Part shown: in pieces, positions 25,649 through 34,513 of the stretch | How the letters are laid out: each line of letters starts with the position of its first letter | Numbering within the stretch: position 1 is the first letter of the stretch | Assembly (NCBI GenBank): GCA_021780495.1 | Contig: JAJXYO010000042.1 | Location: 1-37,771 of the forward strand | Length of the DNA: 37,771 nt | From: Deltaproteobacteria bacterium | Lineage (GTDB): Bacteria; Desulfobacterota; Desulfuromonadia; Geobacterales; Pseudopelobacteraceae | Direction: 5' to 3' | Program-made: the position numbers and the translations under genes | The notes under the pieces: generated by a model | Told to the model about the DNA's origin: nothing | Databases searched by the model: none | Seen by the model: the letters and a program-made list of their open reading frames with translations, nothing else

Positions 25649-26977
25649 ATGGCTTTGAAAGACACCCTGAAGGAGAAGATTGAGGCTCATCGTCCCCGCA
25701 CAACCAGACTGGTTAAGGAGTTTGGCAAGGTTATTATCGATCAGGTCAACATCGACCAGTGTATCGGCGGGGCCCGCGATATTCGCAGTCTCGTTACCGA
25801 CATCTCCTACCTGGACCCCCAGGAAGGTATCCGTTTCCGTGGCAAGAACATCCCCGAAACTTTTGCAGCCCTGCCAAAGGCCGCCGGTTCCGCCTATCCG
25901 ACCGTTGAGTCCTTCTGGTATTTCCTGCTGACCGGCGATGTGCCGACTGATGCCCAGGTTGCAGAGGTTGTCGCCGAGTGGAAAACTCGCCAGGTAGTGC
26001 CCCAGTATGTATTTGACGCCGTCCGCGCCCTGCCGCGTGACAGCCATCCGATGGTCATGCTTTCTGTCGCCATGCTGGCGCTGCAGAAGGATTCCAAATT
26101 TGCCGGTTTCTACAACTCCGGTAAATTCAACAAGATGAACGCCTGGGAGTACGTCTATGAAGACGCCAGCGACATCGTGGCCCGTATTCCGGTCATCGCC
26201 GCCTTCATCTACAACCTGAAATACCGTGGCGACAAGCAGATCGCCATCGATCCGACCCTCGACATGGGCGCCAACTTTGCCCACATGATCGGCCAGAAGG
26301 ATGAGTACAAGGACGTTGCCCGCATGTACTTCATCCTGCACTCCGACCACGAGTCCGGCAACGTTTCGGCTCACACCACTCACCTGGTGCATTCGGCTCT
26401 CTCCGACCCCTATTATGCCTACTCCGCCGGCCTCAATGGTCTGGCCGGCCCGCTGCACGGCCTCGCCAACCAGGAGGTTCTCGACTGGACCATGAAGTTC
26501 CAGGCGAAATACTGCAAAGACGTTGAGCCGACTCCTGAGCTGATCAAAGCCGCTCTCTGGGATACGCTCAATGCCGGTCAGGTTATTCCGGGCTACGGCC
26601 ATGCCGTTCTGCGCAAGACCGACCCGCGCTACATGTCGCAGCGTGAATTCTGCCTCAACACCCCCGGCCTCAAGGACGATGCTTTGTTCAAGGTAGTTTC
26701 CATGATCTTTGAAGTTGCTCCCGGTGTTCTCACCGAGCACGGCAAGACCAAGAATCCTTGGCCGAACGTCGATGCACAGTCCGGCGTCATCCAGATGTAC
26801 TACGGCCTGACCGAGTTCGACTTCTACACCGTCCTGTTCGGTGTAGGCCGCGCCCTGGGCTGCATGGCCAACATCACCTGGGACCGCGGTCTGGGCTACG
26901 CCATCGAGCGTCCCAAATCCGTTACCACCGACATGCTCGAAAAATGGGCTGCAGAAGGCGGCCGCAAGCTTTCCTGA
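25649..26977 (+). CDS. gltA: Citrate synthase, eukaryotic type
   Basis: The product is 442 residues. Catalytic residues are His270 (LAGPLHGLANQE), His318 (GYGHAVLRKTDPRY) and Asp375 (WPNVDAQSG), the equivalents of His274, His320 and Asp375 of mitochondrial citrate synthase. The overall sequence follows the mitochondrial type, not the E. coli hexameric type. Such eukaryotic-like citrate synthases are a known trait of Geobacteraceae, where the enzyme carries acetate into the TCA cycle. ATG 25649 follows AAAGGAGA; the frame opens earlier but without similarity. It has its own promoter and terminator. Confidence 0.97.
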   Translation: MALKDTLKEKIEAHRPRTTRLVKEFGKVIIDQVNIDQCIGGARDIRSLVTDISYLDPQEGIRFRGKNIPETFAALPKAAGSAYPTVESFWYFLLTGDVPTDAQVAEVVAEWKTRQVVPQYVFDAVRALPRDSHPMVMLSVAMLALQKDSKFAGFYNSGKFNKMNAWEYVYEDASDIVARIPVIAAFIYNLKYRGDKQIAIDPTLDMGANFAHMIGQKDEYKDVARMYFILHSDHESGNVSAHTTHLVHSALSDPYYAYSAGLNGLAGPLHGLANQEVLDWTMKFQAKYCKDVEPTPELIKAALWDTLNAGQVIPGYGHAVLRKTDPRYMSQREFCLNTPGLKDDALFKVVSMIFEVAPGVLTEHGKTKNPWPNVDAQSGVIQMYYGLTEFDFYTVLFGVGRALGCMANITWDRGLGYAIERPKSVTTDMLEKWAAEGGRKLS

Positions 26978-27003
26978 TAATACCTTTTCATTCTGCAATT
27001 ATG

Positions 27004-27031
27004 GGGATGCGGCAACGCATCCCTTTTTTTT
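27004..27031 (+). terminator. Intrinsic terminator of citrate synthase
   Basis: GGGATGCG (27004-27011), tetraloop GCAA and CGCATCCC (27016-27023) form a perfect 8-bp stem followed by eight T. Confidence 0.9.
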
Positions 27032-27041
27032 ATTTTCCTGC

Positions 27042-27069
27042 TTGCAAAATTGTGAAAGTACGGTATAAA
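27042..27069 (+). promoter_or_regulatory. Promoter of the desulfoferrodoxin gene
   Basis: TTGCAA (27042-27047), a 16-bp spacer and TATAAA (27064-27069) lie 62 bases before the start codon, right after the citrate synthase terminator. Confidence 0.5.
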
Positions 27070-27130
27070 AAAGATAAAATTTGTCGTGTTACACGAGGCA
27101 ATGAATTTCAAAAACGAAAAGGAGCTGAAT

Positions 27131-27511
27131 ATGCCAAAAAAACTAGAGGTTTACAAATGCGCGCTCTGTGGAAACATTGTTGAGGTTGTCCATGCCGGCG
27201 AAGGTGAACTGGTATGCTGCGGCGAGGCCATGGGCCTGTTGACAGAGAACACTGTGGATGCGGCCAAGGAAAAACATGTACCGGTGATTGAGAAAGTCGC
27301 CGGCGGCTACAAGGTGACAATCGGCAGCGTGCCCCATCCGATGGAGGAGAAACACTACATCGAGTGGATCGAACTGATTGCCGATGGCAAAGCCTATCGT
27401 CAGTTCCTCAAACCGGGTGACGTGGCGACGGCGGTTTTTTGCGTCGAAGCGACCAGCGTGACGGCCCGCGAGTTGTGCAACCTGCATGGTCTGTGGTCGG
27501 CTCAGAGCTGA
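27131..27511 (+). CDS. dfx: Desulfoferrodoxin (2Fe superoxide reductase)
   Basis: The product is 126 residues, the standard size. The N-terminal desulforedoxin-like iron centre is Cys10, Cys13, Cys29 and Cys30 (CALC...CC). The catalytic centre is His49 (EKHVPV, with the conserved Glu47-Lys48 before it), His69, His75, Cys116 and His119 (CNLHGLW). It reduces superoxide to peroxide without making oxygen, a typical defence of anaerobes. ATG 27131 follows AAAAGGAGC; the frame opens at 27086 without conserved residues. It is a single-gene unit with its own promoter and terminator. Confidence 0.97.
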   Translation: MPKKLEVYKCALCGNIVEVVHAGEGELVCCGEAMGLLTENTVDAAKEKHVPVIEKVAGGYKVTIGSVPHPMEEKHYIEWIELIADGKAYRQFLKPGDVATAVFCVEATSVTARELCNLHGLWSAQS

Positions 27512-27540
27512 TCCGGGTCTACATTCCACCTGTGACGACA

Positions 27541-27574
27541 AAAGGCCCTCCGGCAATCCGGAGGGCCTTTTGTT
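27541..27574 (+). terminator. Intrinsic terminator of desulfoferrodoxin
   Basis: AAAGGCCCTCCGG, a 4-base loop and CCGGAGGGCCTTT form a perfect 13-bp stem whose distal end continues into TTTTGTTGT. The A/T symmetry allows use from either strand. Confidence 0.9.
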
Positions 27575-27772
27575 GTATAAATTATGACCATGATTGTGAG
27601 CAGTGCGACGCATTATGTCACATGGTTGTGATAGGGTTTGTGGCAGCACGGAAAAAGGGATAAATAAATTCCATTAGAGCGCTTTGTTAATTCCGGAATG
27701 CGTGCTAGGGTCGGGTTTCGGAGCGGCGGTAGCGGCGGTGCGTGCCTCGTCCGGTTTCTGTTTCGGTTTCAA

Positions 27773-27808
27773 CCTCCCCCTTTGCGAAAGGGGGATTGAG
27801 GGGGATTT
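27773..27808. repeat. Copy of the GC-rich palindromic repeat upstream of cas3
   Basis: CCCCCTTT (27776-27783), three bases and AAAGGGGG (27787-27794) form the stem, followed by ATTGAGGGGGATTT. Read on the minus strand this matches the lead-in plus stem seen at 6089 and 35223. Its final GAGGGGG could serve as ribosome site for the peptide frame at 27816. The 27575-27772 stretch before it holds nothing I can name. Confidence 0.8.
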
Positions 27809-27815
27809 GATTGTG

Positions 27816-27905
27816 ATGTGGAGCTATTGGGGGAAGGCGGAGAGGGACGGTGGGCGGTTTCATCTGTTGCCGTGGCATTGTATGGATGTGGCGGCGGTGC
27901 GTTAG
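27816..27905 (+). pseudogene. Remnant of a second Cas3 N-terminus (HD domain start)
   Basis: ATG 27816 opens a 29-codon frame (in a different frame from cas3) reading MWSYWGKAERDGG...HLLPWHCMDVAAVR and stopping at TAG 27903-27905. It matches the opening of E. coli-type Cas3 (YWGK, about nine residues, HLL, then HC-DVAAV) and does not continue into the rest of the HD domain. The stop overlaps the GTG of the full cas3 (TAGTG). It is either a scar of an earlier cas3 replacement or a short leader peptide coupled to cas3 translation. Confidence 0.7.
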
Positions 27906-30571
27906 TGGATAAAGCATTTGTAAATATCTGGGCGAAGACGAGCCGGAACGGTGATGCAGGGTGGCATCCGCTGATTCTTCATATGCTGGACGTGGCGGCT
28001 AGCGCTGACGCCATCTTGGCTCGTGAACCGGAATCCACCAGAAATAAGATGGCGGCAATTTTGGGAATGGAGTGGGAGGATGCCCGTCCTTGGCTATCAC
28101 TTATAATTGCCTGCCATGATCTGGGAAAGGCGTGTCCAGGTTTTCAGTGTAAGTGGCAGGATATGACAGGACTTAGATTACCTCGTGTTCCAAGCACAGA
28201 TATTCACCATGCCTTTGTGAGTCAGGTAGCACTTGCGGAACTGTTGCAGGGTATGGAATGGTCAGAAAGCTTGGCGGAATTTGTGGCTGATGCTGTGGGA
28301 TGCCACCATGGCACACGAGCCTCAGAAAATGCGAAGAGCAAAGCTGAATATGAAATACATGTCGGAAGTGGCGAGCGGCTTGAAGCTGTTCGGAATGATT
28401 GGATAGAAGCTCGTCGAGACCTTTTTGAAGCGTTGCAGGAGGTATTCAAGCCCTCCCGTATCCCAACCAAGGAAACGCTTTCCGGCCCTGACTTCATGCT
28501 GTTGTCGGGGCTAACAAGCTTTGCCGACTGGATCGGTTCCAACGAGGAATGGTTTACTTTCGGTACTATCGAAGATTGTGAAGACCTGACGGGATGGTTT
28601 CAAAAGCGAAGAGGCTGTGCCGACCAGGCATTGGATGCCATCGGCTGGGAATCGAGAACACCGCTGGCAAAGGAGCAAAAAACTTTTGAACAGATCTTCG
28701 ATTTTGCCCCTCGACCTTTGCAGCAGGCTATTGCCGATGTTCTGGCTGATTTGCAGGAGCCCGCAATTCTACTGGTTGAAGCTCCCATGGGCGAGGGAAA
28801 GACCGAAGCGGCTTTCTATGCGCATTTTGAACTGCAGCGCCGTTTCGGGCACCGTGGTCTCTATGTGGCTTTACCGACCAAGGCAACCGGCAATGCCATG
28901 TTTAAGCGCACCTTGAAATTCATCCGCCAACAGGGAGTTGACCGCAGGCTTGATCTACAACTGCTGCATGGCGGGACAGCATTCAACGACATCTTTCAAG
29001 ATTTGCGACTTACCGGCATCCATGACCCGGAAACGGGTGGTGAGATACGAGCTGGGGAGTGGTTCACCAATAAAAAACGGGCGCTACTTTCGGAATATGG
29101 CGTCGGAACGGTGGATCAGGCCATTCTTCCTATTCTTCCGGTCCGACATAACTTTGTCCGCCTCTGGGGACTTGCAAACCGTGTAGTGGTCTTCGACGAA
29201 ATCCACGCCTACGACGCCTACACCGGTACGCTTCTGGTCCATCTGCTGCGATGGCTTCTGTCGCTCGGTTCGTCGGTGGTGCTGCTCTCGGCGACGTTAC
29301 CACCTAATATTCGGCGCGAGTTGGCTAAAGTGGTAAACGCTGCTTTGCCGGAACAGGAAACGGAATATCCACGCCTTTCGGTCTTCCGCCTTGGGACAGT
29401 GGATCAAATACATTTCGAGGCTGATCCCTCTCGCCGCATGACTCTACTGTTACAGGGTATACCCAGTGATCTGCCAAGCATGCAGTCTGCCCTGAATGAA
29501 CACCTTGTCAACGGCGGCATGGGGCTGGCGCTGGTCAATACGGTGCAGCGGGCTCAAGAGTTTTACAGGCTTTTTCCGGATGGCGAGCCGATAGAGAGCG
29601 ATGGTCAACGTGTCGGCAAACGGCTTGCCGATGGGACGGAAATATTTCTTTTCCATGCGCGGTTTCCGGCTGATCGGCGGCAGAAACGCGAAGATCTTGT
29701 CTTGGCAACTTTCGGAGAAGATGGCAAACGCAGCGGACGGAAGATTCTTATTGCTACACAGGTCGCCGAGCAGAGTCTTGATCTGGATTTTGACGTGATT
29801 GCAACCGACCTTGCACCCATAGACCTTCTGCTGCAGCGAGCAGGGCGTTTATGGCGGCATAAGCGGGCGAACAGGTCGGTTGCCGGGCCTCCAACCCTCC
29901 TGGTGGCTGGTCTTGCCGACGATGAGCCGCCATCATTCGGCAAGCCTTTGTGGTGGGAGAAGGTCTATCGGGTGGATATTCTGTTGCGCACCTGGTGTCT
30001 GCTTCGGGAGGAACAACGGCAAACGGTGACACTGCCTGATGAGATCGACACATTGGTGCAGGCGGTGTATGAGGATACAGTCAACACCCCAGATTTCCTG
30101 ATTGATCGAATGGACAAAGCCATATTGGTTGAAGGCGAGGTCATTTCTCAGCGTCAGCGTGCCAATATGGCGATTATAGGATTCCCGGATGATGGCTCCT
30201 GGAAAGAGGTTAAGTTTGAAATGGCTGGTGAAGACGAACCGGGCTTGCATCCCACGCTGATTGCCCAGACAAGGCTCGGGGAGCCGTCCGTGACGGTAAT
30301 CCCGCTTTTTCCAACTGATGAGTTCAGTCCGTTGACGCCGCCCAACTTCAACCAGGCCAAGAGCTGGTGCTTGCGAGCCATGAGCATTTCGCGCAAGGGA
30401 TTGGTTAATAAAATAAAAGGGCTTGGAGTGCCGGAGGGGTGGAAAAAGTCAACACTGCTCCGGAACTACTTCCCGCTGGTATTGAATGGTGAAAACTGCT
30501 GGATAGAAGATGCGACGGTGCGACTGGATGATGATCTTGGGCTGGTGTATGAAACAAAGGAGGTCAAATGA
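27905..30571 (+). CDS. cas3: Cas3 helicase-nuclease, type I-E
   Basis: The product is 888 residues from GTG 27905. The HD nuclease domain shows His21/His26 with Asp29 (HPLILHMLDVA), His71-Asp72 (ACHDLGK), His101-His102 and His134-His135 (GCHHGTR). The SF2 helicase has a Walker A loop, APMGEGKTEAA (about 290-300), the DEIH box in VVFDEIHAYD (about 430), LLSATLP, and a late motif ending QRAGRLWRH. It is recruited by Cascade to nick, unwind and degrade invader DNA. The GTG start is chosen because the next upstream codons in frame have no Cas3 similarity and run through the remnant. It overlaps cse1 by four bases. Confidence 0.93.
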   Translation: MDKAFVNIWAKTSRNGDAGWHPLILHMLDVAASADAILAREPESTRNKMAAILGMEWEDARPWLSLIIACHDLGKACPGFQCKWQDMTGLRLPRVPSTDIHHAFVSQVALAELLQGMEWSESLAEFVADAVGCHHGTRASENAKSKAEYEIHVGSGERLEAVRNDWIEARRDLFEALQEVFKPSRIPTKETLSGPDFMLLSGLTSFADWIGSNEEWFTFGTIEDCEDLTGWFQKRRGCADQALDAIGWESRTPLAKEQKTFEQIFDFAPRPLQQAIADVLADLQEPAILLVEAPMGEGKTEAAFYAHFELQRRFGHRGLYVALPTKATGNAMFKRTLKFIRQQGVDRRLDLQLLHGGTAFNDIFQDLRLTGIHDPETGGEIRAGEWFTNKKRALLSEYGVGTVDQAILPILPVRHNFVRLWGLANRVVVFDEIHAYDAYTGTLLVHLLRWLLSLGSSVVLLSATLPPNIRRELAKVVNAALPEQETEYPRLSVFRLGTVDQIHFEADPSRRMTLLLQGIPSDLPSMQSALNEHLVNGGMGLALVNTVQRAQEFYRLFPDGEPIESDGQRVGKRLADGTEIFLFHARFPADRRQKREDLVLATFGEDGKRSGRKILIATQVAEQSLDLDFDVIATDLAPIDLLLQRAGRLWRHKRANRSVAGPPTLLVAGLADDEPPSFGKPLWWEKVYRVDILLRTWCLLREEQRQTVTLPDEIDTLVQAVYEDTVNTPDFLIDRMDKAILVEGEVISQRQRANMAIIGFPDDGSWKEVKFEMAGEDEPGLHPTLIAQTRLGEPSVTVIPLFPTDEFSPLTPPNFNQAKSWCLRAMSISRKGLVNKIKGLGVPEGWKKSTLLRNYFPLVLNGENCWIEDATVRLDDDLGLVYETKEVK

Positions 30572-32106
30572 GCCGATTTAACCTGATTGACGAAAAATGG
30601 ATTCCGGTGCGCTTTTCCGACGGGAATCGTGGCGAATTGGGTATTCGAGATACCTTGCTGCGATCCAGGGAGATCGCTGCTATCGAAGATCCGTCGCCGC
30701 TGGTGGTAGCGGCGCTGCATCGATTTTTGCTGGCGGTGTTATACCGCGCACTGGAAGGGCCGACAGATAATGATCAAGCTAAGGCTTTGTTCAAAGAGGG
30801 TCTGCCTGGAGATAAGATTAAGGCTTATCTGGAAAAGTGGCGTGAACGGTTTTGGCTTTTTGATGAGAAGTATCCGTTTGGGCAAAATCCGAACGTCCCG
30901 AAGAATGAGATTGAACCCTGGACGAAGTTGACGGCTGAATTTAACGCAACGTCCAACAAGGTTCTCTTCGATCATACTGATACAAAAACGCCCGGAGTCA
31001 GGGAATCAAAGGAATGTGCTCGTTGGTTACTCTCTACCATGACATTTTCGATTAGTGGCGGCAGAGGTTATTACCCGTCACCGTCACCGAATGCAATGAT
31101 GTGCATTCCATTAGGGCGAAATTTCCATGAAACGCTTTGTTATAACTTGGTGCCATATCCGAATCGGGACGTAATGCGTGGGGATTCGGCATTGTGGGAA
31201 CGTGAGGCGAAGTCGCTTCCACTCAGCATTCCAAAGCTGATGGCAACGGGATATGCTGATCTTTACACATGGCAATCTCGGATGATTCGTCTTGAGGAAC
31301 TGGCCACAGGTGAAGTGACAAGCATGAGATTTGTTGCCGGACAGGGTTTTGAGGACCCATCAAACAATCCTGATCCGATGCATCCCTATGAAATCAAGAA
31401 AACACTGGGGAAACTGCCTATTCGGTTCAAAAAAGATCGTGGTGTATGGAGAGACTTCGACTCCTTACTTCCTGATAATAGTGAACTTGCGCCCCTGACA
31501 ATTCAAAATGCACTTAAACTGGCAGGGAATAAAGCTGACTGTTTGCCAAAATCGGTTTTGGTGCTTGGTCTAAGATATGAACCGCCAAGTGCGAATGTAG
31601 ACTTCTGGAGAATGGAATGTTGTACCATTCCAATTGCACTGTCAGGTGACAAAAACTTTCGTACCACCATAAGGACTTATTTAGATTTAGCGGAAGATGG
31701 TGCTGAGTCGTTACGGTCATCACTTTGGAAATATCACCGTCATCTACTGAATCGTAACGAACAAAAGCGAGAAGATGATTTGAGTAAAGAAGAGCGCGCT
31801 CAGATAAGTAAAATGGTTTATGCCGTTGGAACATTACAGAACTACTGGGGCACGATGGAGATTCGCTTTCATGAAATCCTGCGCGAGTGCACCCTAGACC
31901 GGGATTCCGAGGATGTCCGTTGCCAATGGCTGAAATCAGTTCGTGACTCGTTACAGTCCTCTTGGGAACAACATAGTTCTTCTGTTTCAATGGGCGATGC
32001 CTGGGCCATTCGCGCTCTGGTAAAGGCAAGAGAGCCTGTACAGAACAAACTTACAGAATTAAATGCCGAAATTTTACAACTCAAGCCAGAGAAGGAGGTC
32101 TTATGA
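30568..32106 (+). CDS. cse1: Cse1/CasA (Cas8e), large subunit of Cascade
   Basis: The product is 512 residues, close to the family's 500. The N-terminus FNLIDEKWIPVRF is the classic Cse1 opening, followed by IRDTLL and the conserved ALHRFLLAVLYRAL. Cse1 recognises the PAM and recruits Cas3. The ATG overlaps the cas3 stop (ATGA) and the end overlaps cse2 by four bases, so translation is coupled. The gene looks clearly less GC-rich than its neighbours outside the cas locus. Confidence 0.93.
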   Translation: MSRFNLIDEKWIPVRFSDGNRGELGIRDTLLRSREIAAIEDPSPLVVAALHRFLLAVLYRALEGPTDNDQAKALFKEGLPGDKIKAYLEKWRERFWLFDEKYPFGQNPNVPKNEIEPWTKLTAEFNATSNKVLFDHTDTKTPGVRESKECARWLLSTMTFSISGGRGYYPSPSPNAMMCIPLGRNFHETLCYNLVPYPNRDVMRGDSALWEREAKSLPLSIPKLMATGYADLYTWQSRMIRLEELATGEVTSMRFVAGQGFEDPSNNPDPMHPYEIKKTLGKLPIRFKKDRGVWRDFDSLLPDNSELAPLTIQNALKLAGNKADCLPKSVLVLGLRYEPPSANVDFWRMECCTIPIALSGDKNFRTTIRTYLDLAEDGAESLRSSLWKYHRHLLNRNEQKREDDLSKEERAQISKMVYAVGTLQNYWGTMEIRFHEILRECTLDRDSEDVRCQWLKSVRDSLQSSWEQHSSSVSMGDAWAIRALVKAREPVQNKLTELNAEILQLKPEKEVL

Positions 32107-32573
32107 ACAGATTTATTGAACATCTGGAAAAGTTGAACGCAAAAGAGACTAAGGTGCGCGCGGTCTTGCGTCGCAGCCTTGCTTTCGATCCTGGAACATA
32201 TGTTGACGCTTATCCCTATGTAGAACCCTTCGTAAAGAATGAAGACAAATCTTGGCGCCGGGAAACATTCTATCTGGTGGCCGGTCTCTGGGCCAGTCAT
32301 TGGCGGGTCGGCAGGTCTGGAGTGCCAATGACTTTTGGGAAAGCGTGTGCGGTGTATCAGGTGGTTAGTGGTTCCACAAGCACGGAGCGGCGTTTTATCG
32401 CTCTTCTGGATGCCGATGTCGATCAATTGCCACATCGTTTGCGGCAGATGGTTGCACTTCTCAAAGAGCAATCCATTGACTTTGGTGATTTGTTAAACGG
32501 GCTTCGTTATTGGGGAGATGATCGAAAGCGTATTCAGAACGCTTGGGCTCGCGAGTTTTATCAAAATATTTAA
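32103..32573 (+). CDS. cse2: Cse2/CasB (Cas11e), small subunit of Cascade
   Basis: The product is 156 residues, all-helical in appearance with many basic residues (RAVLRRSLAF, RRETFYLVAGLWASHW, FIALLDADVDQLPHRLRQMV). The ALRRS-like segment near the N-terminus and the LLxxLxxW pattern near the C-terminus (LLNGLRYWGDD) are Cse2 features. Two copies are normally present in Cascade, stabilising the R-loop. GAAGGAGG precedes the overlapping ATG. Confidence 0.9.
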   Translation: MNRFIEHLEKLNAKETKVRAVLRRSLAFDPGTYVDAYPYVEPFVKNEDKSWRRETFYLVAGLWASHWRVGRSGVPMTFGKACAVYQVVSGSTSTERRFIALLDADVDQLPHRLRQMVALLKEQSIDFGDLLNGLRYWGDDRKRIQNAWAREFYQNI

Positions 32574-32620
32574 CCCACGGCACAGTCATTTAAAAAATAC
32601 AACCACAAGGAGAACAACAA

Positions 32621-33808
32621 ATGAAAACAATTGTCGAAATTCACGCACTGCAGAATTTTGCCCCGTCAAACCTGAATAGAGACGATACCGGCGCACCCAA
32701 GGATGCCCTTTTTGGTGGCACCCGCCGTGCCCGCGTCTCCAGTCAGTGCCTCAAACGCTCGATACGGCAGTTTTTCAAGATGAAGGTTGAGGAAAAGGAA
32801 TTCCTCCTTGAAAATCTTGGACAGCGCACAAAGCGATTGCTTGACGAAGTTGTGAAACTTTTAGTTAAGGAAGGTCGTGATCAGGAAGAAGCAAGAAAAC
32901 GGGCTCGACTGGCTGTACTGGCAGGAGCAGGGATCTGGGTTGCTCCGAACGATGAAGAAAACAATGAAGATGAAAAGAGCGAATATTTGATGTTTCTTGG
33001 GACAAAGGAAATAGCAGCTGTCGTTGCCACCATAAATGAAAGATGGAACTCAGAGAAATGGGAAGCAATTGAAGAGGCACTCAAAAAAGGATCTGCGAAA
33101 GAGAAAAAGAAAGAGGCTGCTAAGAAGGCATCCAAGGAGCTTAAAGAGTCATTTTCTCAAATCCTCAACGGTGGCAAGGCCGTTGATGTGGCGCTCTTCG
33201 GGCGCATGCTCGCTGATATGCCTGAGAGAAACCAGAATGCTGCCTGTCAAGTTGCCCACTCCATTTCAACCCATTCGGTTGAGCGGGAATTCGATTTTTA
33301 CACTGCTGTAGACGATCTCAAGCCTGAAGATAGCGCCGGTGCTGACATGATGGGAACAGTAGAATTCAATTCGGCCTGTTTCTACCGTTACGCCGTGGTG
33401 GATTGGGAGAAGCTGGTTGAAAATCTCCAGAATGACCGGGAGTTGGCGGCTAAAGGACTGCGGGCATTCCTGGAGGGTTTTGTTGTTGCTGAACCCACTG
33501 GCAAGCAGAATACCTTTGCGGCCCATAATCCCCCGGAGTTTGTGGCAGTTACGGTGCGCCGCAATGCCGCACCGCGCAATCTGGCCAATGCCTTTGAAAC
33601 ACCAATCCGCGTCAAAAAGGATGAGTCTCTGACTCGAAAATCGGCGGAAGAGCTTGCCAAGAAAGCCCAGACGCTGCAAGTTGCTTTTGGTGGTGAGGAA
33701 CAAACATTTGTGCTCAATCTTATAGAGGCCAAAATGAATGGATTGGGAACGACTTTGCCAGCGCTGAAGGATCTTCTCGACAAGGCCCTTTCGGCCGTAC
33801 AGGAGTAA
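32621..33808 (+). CDS. cas7: Cas7e (Cse4/CasC), Cascade backbone subunit
   Basis: The product is 395 residues. The start [21 protein letters not shown] followed by [21 protein letters not shown] is diagnostic for the type I-E Cas7 that binds the crRNA spacer. Further conserved blocks are [35 protein letters not shown] and [15 protein letters not shown]. Residues about 145-177 are a Lys/Glu-rich, probably helical or coiled segment (about 33053-33150) in place of a shorter loop, which partly explains the extra length relative to the 363 residues of E. coli. AAGGAG precedes the ATG by eight bases. It is 47 bases after cse2. Confidence 0.95.
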   Translation: MKTIVEIHALQNFAPSNLNRDDTGAPKDALFGGTRRARVSSQCLKRSIRQFFKMKVEEKEFLLENLGQRTKRLLDEVVKLLVKEGRDQEEARKRARLAVLAGAGIWVAPNDEENNEDEKSEYLMFLGTKEIAAVVATINERWNSEKWEAIEEALKKGSAKEKKKEAAKKASKELKESFSQILNGGKAVDVALFGRMLADMPERNQNAACQVAHSISTHSVEREFDFYTAVDDLKPEDSAGADMMGTVEFNSACFYRYAVVDWEKLVENLQNDRELAAKGLRAFLEGFVVAEPTGKQNTFAAHNPPEFVAVTVRRNAAPRNLANAFETPIRVKKDESLTRKSAEELAKKAQTLQVAFGGEEQTFVLNLIEAKMNGLGTTLPALKDLLDKALSAVQE

Positions 33809-33811
33809 CCC

Positions 33812-34513
33812 ATGCCAACACTGTTGCTTCGCTTGGTGGGACCCATGCAGTCGTGGGGCACTACCAGTCGTTTTGACCAACGTGATACCGGCAAGGAACC
33901 CAGCAAATCCGGAGTCATCGGCCTGCTGGCTGCTGCGCTAGGTATCGATCGGGAAAATTGGACGGATCTTGAGCCGCTTACGCACCTATCTATGGGTGTT
34001 CGTCATGACCGGCCAGGGGTGCCCAAACGGGATTACCAGACTGCAGGCTGCGCTGCAGTTGACACCATCATCAAGGCGGATGGAAAGCAGGCCAAGGATG
34101 GAGGTGTCGTTTCGCAGCGCTTCTACCTCGCGGATGCATGTTTCCTGGTGGGTCTTGAAGGTAACGATGTTGCCTTGCTTGAAAAGATTCATGCTGCCCT
34201 GCAAAATCCTTTCTGGACTCTTGCTTTGGGGCGTAAATCCTATGTGCCATCAGAGTCGATCTGGATGGCTGACGGGCTACAGGATGCTCCGCTGATGGAC
34301 GTATTGGCCCGGTGGCCTTGGATCGCACTACAACAACGGAAATGGGAAAAGCTTCCCGAGAAGCTCTTGGTTTCCTATGAGTCTGCGGATGGTTCCGGCG
34401 TGCTCAAGATGGATCAACCGCTGTCGTCGTTTGCCGAACGGCGCTTCGGGTCGCGTTTCGTGCGTTCGGAATGGATTCCGTTTCCGCAGGAGGTACCCAA
34501 TGTACCTGCATAG
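33812..34513 (+). CDS. cas5: Cas5e (CasD), Cascade subunit
   Basis: The product is 233 residues. The N-terminal LLRLVGPMQSWGTTSRFDQRDT and EPSKSGVIGLLAAALG are Cas5 hallmarks, with the Gly-rich loop RRFGSRFV near the C-terminus. It caps the 5' handle of the crRNA. It starts three bases after the cas7 stop, and CAGGAG is the ribosome site. It overlaps cas6e by 14 bases. Confidence 0.93.
   Translation: MPTLLLRLVGPMQSWGTTSRFDQRDTGKEPSKSGVIGLLAAALGIDRENWTDLEPLTHLSMGVRHDRPGVPKRDYQTAGCAAVDTIIKADGKQAKDGGVVSQRFYLADACFLVGLEGNDVALLEKIHAALQNPFWTLALGRKSYVPSESIWMADGLQDAPLMDVLARWPWIALQQRKWEKLPEKLLVSYESADGSGVLKMDQPLSSFAERRFGSRFVRSEWIPFPQEVPNVPA

Noticed and set aside
25538..26998. A 486-codon minus-strand open frame opposite citrate synthase
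   Set aside because: It mirrors a highly conserved gene on the plus strand and has no family features.
33266..33918. Two minus-strand frames of about 200 codons opposite cas7
   Set aside because: They are antiparallel shadows of cas7 and cas5 without motifs.
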